A DNA stretch of 64,000 bases, from the NCBI RefSeq assembly GCF_030814695.1, contig NZ_JAUSVL010000001.1:3942227-4006226 (forward strand). The letters run 5' to 3'. Under the pieces are notes generated by a model that made no database searches, was not told where the DNA came from, and was given only the letters and a program-made list of their open reading frames with translations. The position numbers and the translations under genes are program-made. The first letter of the stretch is position 1. Every line of letters starts with the position of its first letter. This DNA comes from Oligosphaera ethanolica. GTDB lineage: Bacteria > Verrucomicrobiota > Lentisphaeria > Oligosphaerales > Oligosphaeraceae. Below, in pieces: positions 7,201 through 15,553 of this stretch.

Positions 7201-10098
7201 TCAGGGGGCGACGGGAACGATGCGGATCCAGTCGAGATTCAGGCCGCGGCCATCGGCGTTGACCATGGTCAGACTATGCTCGCCGGCGGCGAGCTCGATG
7301 ATGGTTGCCTGACCGGCGGCGGCCAACCAGGCGTCGGCCCACTGGTCTTCGCTGCTGCTCCAACCGCCGGTGCCGGGGAAGAGGAAAGGATCGTTGTCCG
7401 CGTTGAGTTGTTTGCCGTCGATGGTGACGTGGCGGGCGACGCCGTCGTTAAAGCTGTGGCAGCAGCGCACGAGCAGGGCGTACTTGCCGGTTTGGGGGAC
7501 CGCGAAGGTCCAGCTGAGGCTGTGGCCTTCGCCGTCCCAGAGCTTGAAGGCCTGCTTGCTGGCGCCGGGCTTGACTTCGATTTTTACCTCGCCCTGTGCC
7601 TGTGCAGTAAACGCCTCGGCTTCAATGGTTATGGCTTGATCGCGCTGGGGCTTGAATGTCGCTTCGTCTGGTGCGACGTAGAAACCGGGGAGGCCAATGA
7701 GTGAAGTCAGCGGCTGGATGGTGTAGGCGATACTTGCCTGGAGTACTGGCTCACTGAGGTTATAGCCGAGGCGCGTGGGCGAACGGCGATCGGGGTTTTC
7801 AATTTCTTCGGGGGCGTAGACGAGTTCACCGCCCTCGGCGCGGGCGGTGACTGCGAAGCCGCCCTGGCCGTCGTAGATGGCCAGAGCGTTGGCATCGCGT
7901 TGGTGGACGCGGTCGTAGGTGATCAGCGCGGAGCCGAAGGTCTGTGGGGTGTTGAAGACGACGTCGTCGCGGATGTCCACGCGGGCGTTTTTGCGGTCGA
8001 AGGTGAAACTGCGTTCGAGCTTGGCCAGCTCGGGCACGTCGTAGGCGGCCTGGTAGTCGATGACGATGTGGTCGACGTCGTCGCTGAAATCTTCGCGGAT
8101 GATGGTGCCGGCGGCTTTTCTGCCGGTGCTTTGCAGTTTGCCGGCGACTACGGGCAGCGGATGGCCGTATGAGTTGAGCATATTGCTCACGTAGCGTTCC
8201 CGGCTGAAGGTCCGTTTCGTGTAGACTTCGGCACCGGGGTCGATGATGTAGGCGTGGCCATTGAGGGCGACCAGGAAGGACCCGACATCGTTGTGGTTGT
8301 GCTGTTCGTTGTTGTGGCCGGCCTTGATGGCGGCGCCGAACTGGCCGTGTTCGGGGTGTTGTGAGCGCATGATCAGAATCCCCGCATCTTGGAAATAACT
8401 GCGCGGGGGGAATTGGCCTTCTTGGGCGACCTTTTCGGCGAAGGGCGTTTCATCGCCGAAGGCGGTGAGGGCGAAGGTGTCGAGGTCCATTTTGAATGGG
8501 TTGCTGATGGCCACGCGTTGGTGCAGGGTCTGCGGGTAGCGGCGCTGGATGAGCAGCAGCGTGTTTTCCGACGGCTTGGCGTTGGTGCCGCAGTCGGCAA
8601 AGGCGGGTACCAGCCCTTCTTCAATTTGGGCATTGCGCGCAAAGGCGCAGATATTTTCGATGATGGGGTCGTTGTAGATGGACAGTTTGCCGTTGGTGGC
8701 CGCGAGCACGGCTTCGCCCATGATCATGAAATGGCCGAAGCCGTAGTTCCAGTAGCCCATGCCTTCGCTGCAGTAGCCGTCGGGCGTAAAGCCACTGAGG
8801 AAAATCGGGTTGGATATTTCCATGGCGGCCAGCACTTCGGCGCGTTCCTGGGCGGACTCGCGCAGGGTCAGCGCGGTAATGACGACATTGGCGGTGCAGA
8901 CGGCGTTCCAGTTGTTGCCGCCCACGACCCACCAGTGGCCGGCCAGGTCGCCCGTGTGGATGACGTTGAAGTACGGGTCGAGTATGCGCCGATTGACTTC
9001 GGCGCGCAAGCGCTGGCGGACGGTGTCGCTCAGGCGATCTTGCAGCCACCAGTCGGTCAGGGCCAGTAGCTTGCCGCGGGCGGAAGAGCCGAGGTCTGAA
9101 TACAGGCGCTTGCCGTGGAAATTTTCCAGTGCGCTGTCGTGTGCTGGCATGACCCAGCTGCGTTCATCGCACATGGCGATGATGTCCTGTTCGAGGGTTG
9201 GCAGGAATCGTCCCTGGTTTTCGAGGCATTCAGCGCGGAGGAGCGTGCTGATGCGTCCCGTGCGTTGGCCATATGGGCGTTGGTAGCGGGTGCGGTTGCC
9301 GTTTTGGGTGAATTCGAGGTAGAGATCGTCCGGCAGTTCGGGTGGAGTGGTGTTGATGAGTGCTTCGGCGCTTTTGATGATGCTGGCGGCTTCGGGGAGT
9401 GTGGCGAGGCGGTCCCAGGCGGCGCGGTCGCTGATTGGCCGGCCCAGGCCAGCCGGCGCGGTTGGGAGGAGCAGGGCCAATTCAGCGACGCGCTGATTGT
9501 CGATTGGCGGGAAGCGGCGCGAGCTGGCTGCGGCGACGGATGTGCTGGACACGGTCTTTTCCTCCTCGGGGCTGAGTTCACTTAGGGTAAAGTTATCAAA
9601 GTCGGTCATGCCGGTAGCGCCGTTGAATGAATGGATCCAAATGCTGGCGGTGACGGCTTCGGCGGGGGCCTTGCCCACGAGGGTGAAGGGCTGCCAGTCT
9701 TTGGTGACGGGCACCGGCAGGATGATCTCCGGGTAGCGCCCCGGCGCATTCAGTTGCTTGCCGGCGGCATCGAAAAACTGCAGGTATGCGCCGACGGCGC
9801 CGCGATTGCCGCTGTTGCGCGCATGAAAGCGCAGGGCGTAGGCCGTTTCTGGCTTGACCGGCAGGCTTTGCGAGCGGAAGCTGCTACCGGCTTTTTTGTC
9901 ATCGTCTTTCACGCGCAGGCCGAACTGGCCTTCGTAGGCAGCCTCGGCGGTGACCTGGCTCATGATGGTTTCACCTGACCAGCCTGCGCGTTCCTGCTCA
10001 AAGCCGGGGTTCGCGAGAGCTAGTGGCGTTTCGGCGAAAGTCATGCAGGGCGCTGCCAGTATGGCCAGAGCAAAGAGGCAACGTATTTTGGTCAGCAT
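7201..10098 (-). CDS. Secreted heparinase II/III family polysaccharide lyase
   Basis: Predicted exported lyase of 965 residues that cleaves uronic-acid-containing polysaccharides. The start at 10098 gives a signal peptide (MLTKIRCLFALAILAAPCMTFA) with AAGGA upstream. Residues about 25-165 form a carbohydrate-binding-type sandwich. An alpha-helical toroid follows (about 200-540), then the heparinase II/III C-terminal domain with HNNEQHNHNDVGSFLVALNG and DPGAEVYTKRTFSRERY. The last 130 residues resemble a CBM35/CBM6-type module (RHVTIDGKQLN...AAGEHSLTMVNADGRGLNLDWIRI). Domain order and size fit multi-modular PL12/PL15/PL17-like lyases; the substrate is unknown. Confidence 0.85.
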   Translation of the reverse strand: MLTKIRCLFALAILAAPCMTFAETPLALANPGFEQERAGWSGETIMSQVTAEAAYEGQFGLRVKDDDKKAGSSFRSQSLPVKPETAYALRFHARNSGNRGAVGAYLQFFDAAGKQLNAPGRYPEIILPVPVTKDWQPFTLVGKAPAEAVTASIWIHSFNGATGMTDFDNFTLSELSPEEEKTVSSTSVAAASSRRFPPIDNQRVAELALLLPTAPAGLGRPISDRAAWDRLATLPEAASIIKSAEALINTTPPELPDDLYLEFTQNGNRTRYQRPYGQRTGRISTLLRAECLENQGRFLPTLEQDIIAMCDERSWVMPAHDSALENFHGKRLYSDLGSSARGKLLALTDWWLQDRLSDTVRQRLRAEVNRRILDPYFNVIHTGDLAGHWWVVGGNNWNAVCTANVVITALTLRESAQERAEVLAAMEISNPIFLSGFTPDGYCSEGMGYWNYGFGHFMIMGEAVLAATNGKLSIYNDPIIENICAFARNAQIEEGLVPAFADCGTNAKPSENTLLLIQRRYPQTLHQRVAISNPFKMDLDTFALTAFGDETPFAEKVAQEGQFPPRSYFQDAGILIMRSQHPEHGQFGAAIKAGHNNEQHNHNDVGSFLVALNGHAYIIDPGAEVYTKRTFSRERYVSNMLNSYGHPLPVVAGKLQSTGRKAAGTIIREDFSDDVDHIVIDYQAAYDVPELAKLERSFTFDRKNARVDIRDDVVFNTPQTFGSALITYDRVHQRDANALAIYDGQGGFAVTARAEGGELVYAPEEIENPDRRSPTRLGYNLSEPVLQASIAYTIQPLTSLIGLPGFYVAPDEATFKPQRDQAITIEAEAFTAQAQGEVKIEVKPGASKQAFKLWDGEGHSLSWTFAVPQTGKYALLVRCCHSFNDGVARHVTIDGKQLNADNDPFLFPGTGGWSSSEDQWADAWLAAAGQATIIELAAGEHSLTMVNADGRGLNLDWIRIVPVAP

Positions 10099-10207
10099 GG
10101 ACGGGTCCTTTTTGGGGAAGGTGATGCGAGTCAACAAGACGAGCCCATAACCTACCACCTCCTGGCAGGAATGTCATGGCAGGCTGCGGGAAAAATAGCC
10201 GGGAGGG

Positions 10208-10506
10208 GGAATCGGTCACCCATTGAGAACGGACGCCCAGACATGTCGCGACGTCAACCCCGGGTAAGTAAGTGTGGGCCATTGCCTCTTTGGCCCCAGT
10301 CAGCTGCGCCGACTGGGGCCAAAGAGGCCGAGGAACACGGACGTAGTCGCCGTTGTACCCAGGGCGGCGCGCGCTTTCAGCGCTGCTTGCCCTGGGCTGG
10401 TATGTTTCGCGCTTTCAGCGCTTCTGCCGCTTCGCGGCCATGGAAACAGGCGCGTTTGACTCAGCCAGAAGCTCTGTGGCTTAATTCTCAATGGGTGACC
10501 GATTAC
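10208..10506. mobile_element. MITE-like element, copy 1 (IS66-type ends)
   Basis: A 299-bp element. The left end GGAATCGGTCACCCATTGA is nearly the inverse of the right end TCAATGGGTGACCGATTAC. It is flanked by the 8-bp direct repeat CGGGAGGG (10200-10207 and 10507-10514). A near-identical 300-bp copy lies at 44295-44594. GTAA-type ends with 8-bp target duplications are the hallmark of IS66-family elements; no transposase is encoded, so it is non-autonomous. Inside are a 17-bp perfect hairpin (10285-10301 with 10311-10327) and a CCCAGGGC/GCCCTGGG inverted repeat. It fills most of the 606-bp gap between the heparinase gene and rsmE; I see no gene in the rest. Confidence 0.88.
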
Positions 10507-10704
10507 CGGGAGGGGGAATCGGTCAGTAACCACCCCGGTGGGGAAAACACTGGGGGGTTACTCCTATGAAACATGCTGCCGCAAGGGTCGGCGGGAATCA
10601 AGGTCGGATGGCTGGGCGGCGGCGGGTCGTGGGTTTCCGGCAAATTGTCCCAGCGAAGCGCCGGGGTGTACACTGACCGGTTACCGGGGCGTAATGCCTT
10701 GTAT

Positions 10705-11433
10705 TCAGTGTTCCAGCAGGCCGTAGAGGGCGCCGAGCAGTGCGGGCACGGCCGTCTCGACCCGCAGGATCCAGGGGCCGATGGTCAAAGCCCGCAGACC
10801 GGCGGTGCGCAGGGCCTCATCCTCTTCTAGTGAGAAGCCGCCTTCGGGACCAATCCACAGGCTGACGGTGTGCGGTGATGGCAAGTCGCCGGGCTGGATT
10901 GGCTGGTCGTTGTCGCGTGGCACCGCGCCGAAGAAACCCGTTGTGGCGTCGTGGCCGGCAAGGGCATCATGAAAGGCTTGTAGCGGGCTGATGGCGGGTT
11001 GGAATGGGTTTCCTGACTGCTTGCAGGCCGCGATCAGGGTTTGTTGCCAGCTGTCCTTGTCATTTTCTGGTTTGGCGACGCCGTAGCGGCAGAGTATTGG
11101 TGTGATGCGTATGACGCCCAGCTCGGTCGCCGTCCGCAACACCGCGTCCATGTTCTTGCCGCGAGGCGGGGCGATATACAGATGGAGGGCAATGGCCGGT
11201 TCCGGGCAATGCTCGACGGCGATGATGCGGCAATGGGCTTCCTGCTGTCGACGACCGGCGTTGGTTGGGGGCAGAAGTTCGGCTTCGGCGCGGATGCCGG
11301 AGCCGTTGAGCAGCTGTAGGCGGTCGCCGGCCTGCAGGCGCAAGACCCGCAGGGCATGGGTTGATTCAGCTGCCGGCAATTCGACCGTGCAGTCAGGCGT
11401 CAATGGCTGGTCGGGACAATAAAAATTGCGCAT
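10705..11433 (-). CDS. rsmE: 16S rRNA (uracil1498-N3)-methyltransferase
   Basis: SPOUT-fold enzyme that methylates U1498 of 16S rRNA. The 242-residue product has the N-terminal PUA-like part (THALRVLRLQAGDRLQLLNG) and the knotted SAM-binding C-terminal part: ATELGVIRITPILC, SLWIGPEGGFSLEEDEAL and GPWILRVETAVPALL. In typical RsmE the last motif reads LGxRILRTETA, so Trp replaces an Arg here. The length is normal. It is preceded by ssb on the same strand, about 190 bp upstream. Confidence 0.92.
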   Translation of the reverse strand: MRNFYCPDQPLTPDCTVELPAAESTHALRVLRLQAGDRLQLLNGSGIRAEAELLPPTNAGRRQQEAHCRIIAVEHCPEPAIALHLYIAPPRGKNMDAVLRTATELGVIRITPILCRYGVAKPENDKDSWQQTLIAACKQSGNPFQPAISPLQAFHDALAGHDATTGFFGAVPRDNDQPIQPGDLPSPHTVSLWIGPEGGFSLEEDEALRTAGLRALTIGPWILRVETAVPALLGALYGLLEH

Positions 11434-11621
11434 GCGAAACGCTCACCCGATTCGTGTAGTACAAGATTGCTGTCCCGGGCGCTGCTGCGCCTCAGTTAGT
11501 GCTGCAGGGTTTTCGCGGGCCGGCCTGCTGCTTTTCAGCGAGGGATGCCGGCCCGGCGAGATAGCACCGTTTGCTTTCGCCTCCCTGCGGTCATGTTGCT
11601 GCTGGAAGCTTGTCTGCTTAC

Positions 11622-12650
11622 TCAAAAGGGCATGTCGTCAACGGGGGCTTTTTCGCCGCCGCCGTTGCTGCTGGTACTCTTTTCAGCTGCCGGGGCTGGT
11701 GATGCTGGTGTCGCCGCATTTGCCGCAGGTGGAGTGAATGGCTTTGGCTCCGGAGCGGGGGCGGCAGGAGCGGGGGCGGCAGGCGTTGCCGCCTTGGGAG
11801 CGCCAGAGCTCGGCGGGAATGCCGGTGCGGCTGCTGGCGGTTGATTCACGGGCTGCTGGAAACTATTCGGGCGCTGCTGTTGGTAGCCGCCGGCTGGGGG
11901 TTGCTGGTAGCCGCCGGCTGGGGGTTGCTGGTAGCCGCCGGCTGGGGGTTGCTGGTAGCCGCCGGCTGGGGGTTGCTGGTAGCCGCCGGCTGGGGGTTGC
12001 TGGTAGCCGCCGGCTGGGGGTTGCTGGTAGCCGCCGGCTGGGGGTTGCTGGTAGCCGCCGGCTGGGGGTTGTTGGTAGCCGCCGGCTGGGGGTTGTTGGT
12101 AGCCGCCGCGTGGCTGTTGCTGGTAACCGCCGCGTGGCTGCTGCTGGTAACCGCCTCCTCGTGGTTGTTGCTGATAGCTGCCTTGCTGCTGATAACCGCC
12201 GTCGGGCTGCTGATAGCTGCCTTGCTGCTGATAACCGCCGTCGGGCTGTTGGTAACCACCGTCGGGCTGTTGGTAGCCGTTGTCATCGAAGGAGGCATCG
12301 GGTCCCTGGCCGGCTTCTTTGCGGTCAAGGAATTGAATGCTATCCACGTGCACTTTCAATTTGCTGCGGTTTTGGCCGGTGGCTTTGTCCTGCCATTGGT
12401 CCAGGCGTAGTCTGCCATCAACGAAGACGAGGGAGCCTTTATGTAGGAAGCGGCCGCAGTTTTCGGCTGTGCGGCCGAATGCTTCGAGATCGACGAAGCA
12501 CACGTCTTCGCGATCTTCGCCTTGGGCGGAGCGCCAGCGGCGGTTGATTGCCATGCCGATTTCGCAGATTTGCAGGCCGCCTTCGGTAGCGCGGGTGATT
12601 GGGTCGCGGGTCAGATTACCCATCAAGAGGACTCTATTCAAGCTTGTCAT
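11622..12650 (-). CDS. ssb: Single-stranded DNA-binding protein with long repeat tail
   Basis: Coats single-stranded DNA in replication and repair. Residues 1-110 are the OB fold (start [41 protein letters not shown] at its end). The tail of about 230 residues is low-complexity Gly/Tyr/Gln/Pro, including nine consecutive PPAGGYQQ octapeptides, then an Ala/Pro-rich stretch, and ends in the acidic tip DDMPF that recruits SSB partners. At 342 residues it is about twice the usual bacterial SSB length (150-180). The tail is intact and in frame, so the expansion is tolerated. The gene reads leftward from an AT-rich intergenic region. Confidence 0.95.
   Translation of the reverse strand: MTSLNRVLLMGNLTRDPITRATEGGLQICEIGMAINRRWRSAQGEDREDVCFVDLEAFGRTAENCGRFLHKGSLVFVDGRLRLDQWQDKATGQNRSKLKVHVDSIQFLDRKEAGQGPDASFDDNGYQQPDGGYQQPDGGYQQQGSYQQPDGGYQQQGSYQQQPRGGGYQQQPRGGYQQQPRGGYQQPPAGGYQQPPAGGYQQPPAGGYQQPPAGGYQQPPAGGYQQPPAGGYQQPPAGGYQQPPAGGYQQPPAGGYQQQRPNSFQQPVNQPPAAAPAFPPSSGAPKAATPAAPAPAAPAPEPKPFTPPAANAATPASPAPAAEKSTSSNGGGEKAPVDDMPF
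11881..12105. repeat. 24-bp coding minisatellite in ssb
   Basis: About nine tandem copies of a 24-bp unit (plus strand GGTAGCCGCCGGCTGGGGGT plus TGCT) encoding the PPAGGYQQ repeats of the SSB tail. Most copies are identical at DNA level; the two nearest the OB-fold side carry a c-to-t change (ggttgt). Degenerate related units continue to about 12275. It is not CRISPR: there are no spacers and the array is coding. Confidence 0.9.
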
Positions 12651-12810
12651 GGATTGTGTTCCTTCACTCTGAGAGCTGTCGTTCTGGCTGTGAGGTGATA
12701 CCTGTTAGCAGTGGTAACATACCCTTTACTTGCTGGTTTTGCTCGTGAGGCACCTCCTTCTTTTTCCTTGCTCTGGCGAGTCGTATGACAGGTTTGGCGC
12801 GACCGGATTC

Positions 12811-12895
12811 TGCATTTAATGATATAATATGAAAATAAAAATGCAAATAAAATGCAAAAATATATTTGCATTTAATGAATGGCAGTGCAATTTAA
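12811..12895. promoter_or_regulatory. AT-rich regulatory island with TGCATTTAATGA and ATGCAAA repeats
   Basis: The 342-bp gap between the divergent ssb and the small secreted protein gene holds a strikingly AT-rich core. It contains TGCATTTAATGA twice (12811-12822, 12867-12878), a variant TGCAATTTAATGG at about 12887, and a 9-bp inverted repeat AAATGCAAA/TTTGCATTT (12850-12858, 12865-12873). A TATAAT (12823-12828, plus) and TATTAT (minus) lie in the core, but I could not place well-spaced -35 boxes. Likely a divergent promoter or operator region. Confidence 0.5.
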
Positions 12896-12992
12896 TGGTT
12901 GTGAAGGACGGTTTTACTTCAGGATGCCGGTTCACCGACTTTCACCAAATGCAATAAAAAGCAATCGGCGAAGAAAGAAGGAGGCAGGAGCG

Positions 12993-13361
12993 ATGAAGAC
13001 GTTGAAACAACTCGGTTGTGCGGGCCTGGCGGCGTTGCTGATGTCGGTATCACTGCCGTCGTGGGCGCAGGCGGCGGACGGCGTGGCAGCTGGTGCTGCT
13101 GATGGCGCTGCGGTGGTAACCAAGGCGGAGAAGAATCCCGTTGCCAAGTTGCGTGGGAAGCTTCTCTACAAGAAGAACCAGATTCGGAAGCTTGAGCGTT
13201 CTGCCACGGGTAGCAACGAGGCGCTTCGCGCGCGTGCGGGTGAGCTGGAGAAGGAGCGCCGGGGGCAGTACGTCGCCGTTGAGCCCAAGCTGGCTGAGCT
13301 GTATTCCGAGCAGGATGCTCTTGCTGCGGAAATTGATCGCTTGGCACCGCCCAAGAAGTGA
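12993..13361 (+). CDS. Small secreted coiled-coil protein, unknown function
   Basis: A 122-residue protein with a clear signal peptide (MKTLKQLGCAGLAALLMSVSLPSWAQA), a short Ala/Gly linker and a charged, heptad-like helix from about residue 50 to the end (KLRGKLLYKKNQIRKLE...ELEKERRGQYV...LYSEQDALAAEIDRL). The ATG at 12993 follows AAGGAGG at a good distance; longer in-frame readings lack signal-peptide character. Probably periplasmic or anchored to the cell envelope. I do not recognise a family. It is monocistronic: a strong hairpin follows, then the convergent metG. Confidence 0.75.
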   Translation: MKTLKQLGCAGLAALLMSVSLPSWAQAADGVAAGAADGAAVVTKAEKNPVAKLRGKLLYKKNQIRKLERSATGSNEALRARAGELEKERRGQYVAVEPKLAELYSEQDALAAEIDRLAPPKK

Positions 13362-13450
13362 CGCCGTCCGCTGTTCTGCCGTGTGGGTGTAAGCTACGCG
13401 GCAGTGGCGGGCCCCTCGCTGGCGGCATGATCTTGTCAGTCGCCAAGGGC

Positions 13451-13488
13451 AAGGCCGGCGCTATCCATGATCGGATAGCGCCGGCCTT
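13451..13488. terminator. Bidirectional hairpin terminator
   Basis: A perfect 16-bp stem AAGGCCGGCGCTATCC/GGATAGCGCCGGCCTT with loop ATGATC lies between the convergent small secreted protein gene and metG. The flanks are only weakly T-rich (GTATTTC on the plus side). Confidence 0.7.
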
Positions 13489-13528
13489 GTATTTCAACCT
13501 GTTGGCGTTGTCAGCCTGTGCAGTCGTT

Positions 13529-15475
13529 TCAGCCGACGCTGGCGCCGGAGGGTATGGGGCCGTCGGTGGTAATCAGTCGGAGGACGCCCTGGTGTTCGGC
13601 GGCCAGCAGCATGCCGTTGGATTCGACGCCGCGCAGTACGGCCGGTTTGAGGTTGGTGATGACGATGACATGCTTGCCAATCAGGCTGTCGGGACTGTAG
13701 AATTTAGCGATGCCTGAGACGATTTGCCGCAGATCCTGGTCGATGCGGACCTGCAGCTTGAGCAGTTTGTCCGAATTGGCGACGGGTTCAGCGGCGATGA
13801 TTTCGGCCGTCTGCAGTTTGACCTTGCCGACCTCGGCGATGCTGATAACGCCGGGGACGGCGTCGCCCTTTTTGCTGGCCTTTTCTTTTGGCGTGGGGGC
13901 CATGGCTGGTGGCGCAGCTGCGGGGGCGTCTTCCTTGTATTCAGCGCGGGGGAAGAGCGCCTCGTCGAGGGCGACTTTGGCGCCTTCGCTGAGGACATTC
14001 CACTGGCTGAGTCGGGGCATATGTGGGGTGATGGCGTCTTCGCTGATGCCCAGCGCCCGGCGCAGGATGGTCATTTTTTCAGGCATGCAGGGATAGAGCA
14101 GGCCCGAAGCGATGCGCAGGCATTCCATGGTGTGGCGCAAGACCCGGCCGAGGGTGGCGAGGTCGCCGGACTTGGCGAGGACCCAGGGTTTCATCTTGTC
14201 AAAATAGCGGTTGGCTTCGCGGACGGTGGCCAGGACGGTGGCCAGGCCATTGTCGAGTTGCATGTTCTTGACGGCTTCGGCCATGCTGCCGGCGGCGGCG
14301 AGGCAGAGAGTGGCCAGTTCGCGCTCGTCGTCGCCGATCTCGGCGCAAGGCGGCATCAGGCCGGCAAAATTGCGCTCAATCATCTTGATGGCACGGCTGG
14401 CTAGATTGCCCAAGTCGTTGGCTAAATCGGCATTGTAGCGTTCGACAAAAATTTTCTCGGTGAAACTGGCGTCCTGTCCGAGGCTCATACCGGCCATGAG
14501 GAAGTAGCGGAAGGCATCGACGCCGTACTGGTCGATCATGGCCATGGGGTTGACGACATTGTTGAGGGACTTGCTCATTTTGGTGTCGCCGACCAGCCAC
14601 CAGCCGTGCGCGAAGACGGTTTTGGGCAGTTCCACGCCCATGGCCATGAGCATGGTGGGCCAGTAGACGGTATGGGTGGTGAGGATGTCCTTGCCGATGA
14701 GGTGATAGGATGCGGGCCACCACTGGCTAAACAGGGCGTTGTTTGTGCGATAGCCTACCGCGCTGATGTAGTTGACCAGCGCGTCAAACCAGACGTAGGT
14801 GACGTAGTCGTGATCAAAGGGCAGTTCGATGCCCCAACTGAGGCGGGCCTTGGGGCGACTAATGCACAGGTCGCCAAGCGGCTGCTTCTTGAGGAAGCCC
14901 AGCGTTTCCTGGCGGCGGTGTGCGGGTTGGATGAATTCCGGATGGCTCTCGATGTAGTCAATGAGCCGATCCTGATACTGGCTCATTTTGAAGAAGTAGC
15001 TGCGTTCTTCGAGCTCTTCGGTGTTGCGGTGGCACTCGGGGCACTCGCCGTCGACCAGGTCTTTTTCGGTGTAGAAACGTTCGCATGGCACGCAGTACCA
15101 GCCTTTGTAGCTGGCGGAGTAGATGAGACCGCGCTCGTGGAGATCGCTGAGGATGGCCTGGACGATTTGGGTGTGGCGGGGCTCGGTGGTGCGGATAAAG
15201 TCGTCGTGGGTGATGCCGAGGCGTTGCCAGAGTTCCTGAAAGCGAACCACGGTGTTGTTGCAGTGTTCCAGTGGGCTGACATTGTTGGCTTTGGCGGCCT
15301 GTTGCACTTTTTGGCCATGTTCGTCGGTGCCGGTCAGGAAATGCGTCGGTTCGTCCATCAGGCGGTGGTAGCGCGCGAGGACGTCGGCGAGGATGGTGGT
15401 ATAGGCGTGGCCGATGTGCGGTTTGTCATTGACATAATAGATCGGCGTGGTGACGTAAAAGCTGTTATGGCCCAT
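13529..15475 (-). CDS. metG: Methionyl-tRNA synthetase
   Basis: Charges tRNA-Met. The 648-residue product has the class I HIGH motif (DKPHIGHAYTTILAD, about residue 20), the connective-peptide zinc-binding cysteines (CVPCERF...GECPECH), the KMSKS loop (TKMSKSLNNVVNP), the helical anticodon domain, and after an Ala/Pro/Lys-rich linker a C-terminal EMAP/Trbp111-like tRNA-binding OB fold (KVGKVKLQTAEII...LLAAEHQG). The length fits the dimeric, C-terminally extended bacterial form. It is separate from the ABC-2 permease gene upstream (78 bp, with a terminator between). Confidence 0.96.
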   Translation of the reverse strand: MGHNSFYVTTPIYYVNDKPHIGHAYTTILADVLARYHRLMDEPTHFLTGTDEHGQKVQQAAKANNVSPLEHCNNTVVRFQELWQRLGITHDDFIRTTEPRHTQIVQAILSDLHERGLIYSASYKGWYCVPCERFYTEKDLVDGECPECHRNTEELEERSYFFKMSQYQDRLIDYIESHPEFIQPAHRRQETLGFLKKQPLGDLCISRPKARLSWGIELPFDHDYVTYVWFDALVNYISAVGYRTNNALFSQWWPASYHLIGKDILTTHTVYWPTMLMAMGVELPKTVFAHGWWLVGDTKMSKSLNNVVNPMAMIDQYGVDAFRYFLMAGMSLGQDASFTEKIFVERYNADLANDLGNLASRAIKMIERNFAGLMPPCAEIGDDERELATLCLAAAGSMAEAVKNMQLDNGLATVLATVREANRYFDKMKPWVLAKSGDLATLGRVLRHTMECLRIASGLLYPCMPEKMTILRRALGISEDAITPHMPRLSQWNVLSEGAKVALDEALFPRAEYKEDAPAAAPPAMAPTPKEKASKKGDAVPGVISIAEVGKVKLQTAEIIAAEPVANSDKLLKLQVRIDQDLRQIVSGIAKFYSPDSLIGKHVIVITNLKPAVLRGVESNGMLLAAEHQGVLRLITTDGPIPSGASVG

Positions 15476-15498
15476 TCATATCTCCCTTATGTGACGGC

Positions 15499-15522
15499 GA
15501 AAAGCCGGCATGGCGCCGGCTT
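15499..15522 (-). terminator. Terminator after ABC-2 permease gene
   Basis: Minus strand AAGCCGGC (15515-15522), loop GCCAT, GCCGGCTT (15502-15509), followed by TTCGCC. It lies between the permease stop and the metG start. Confidence 0.5.
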
Positions 15523-15553
15523 GGTTGCGTGCTGTGTTCGGGGTGTCCGGTAA

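Noticed and set aside
10171..10569. Open frames across the MITE (also at 44370-44606)
   Set aside because: They read through terminal repeats and hairpins, differ between copies at their ends, and have no transposase motif.
11881..12105. CRISPR-like array
   Set aside because: Units are contiguous with no spacers, lie in frame in ssb, and no cas genes are present.
11738..12547. Repetitive Gly-Ser-Arg-Arg-Leu or Leu-Leu-Val-Ala-Ala-Gly-Trp open frames
   Set aside because: Other-frame readings of the 24-bp minisatellite inside ssb.
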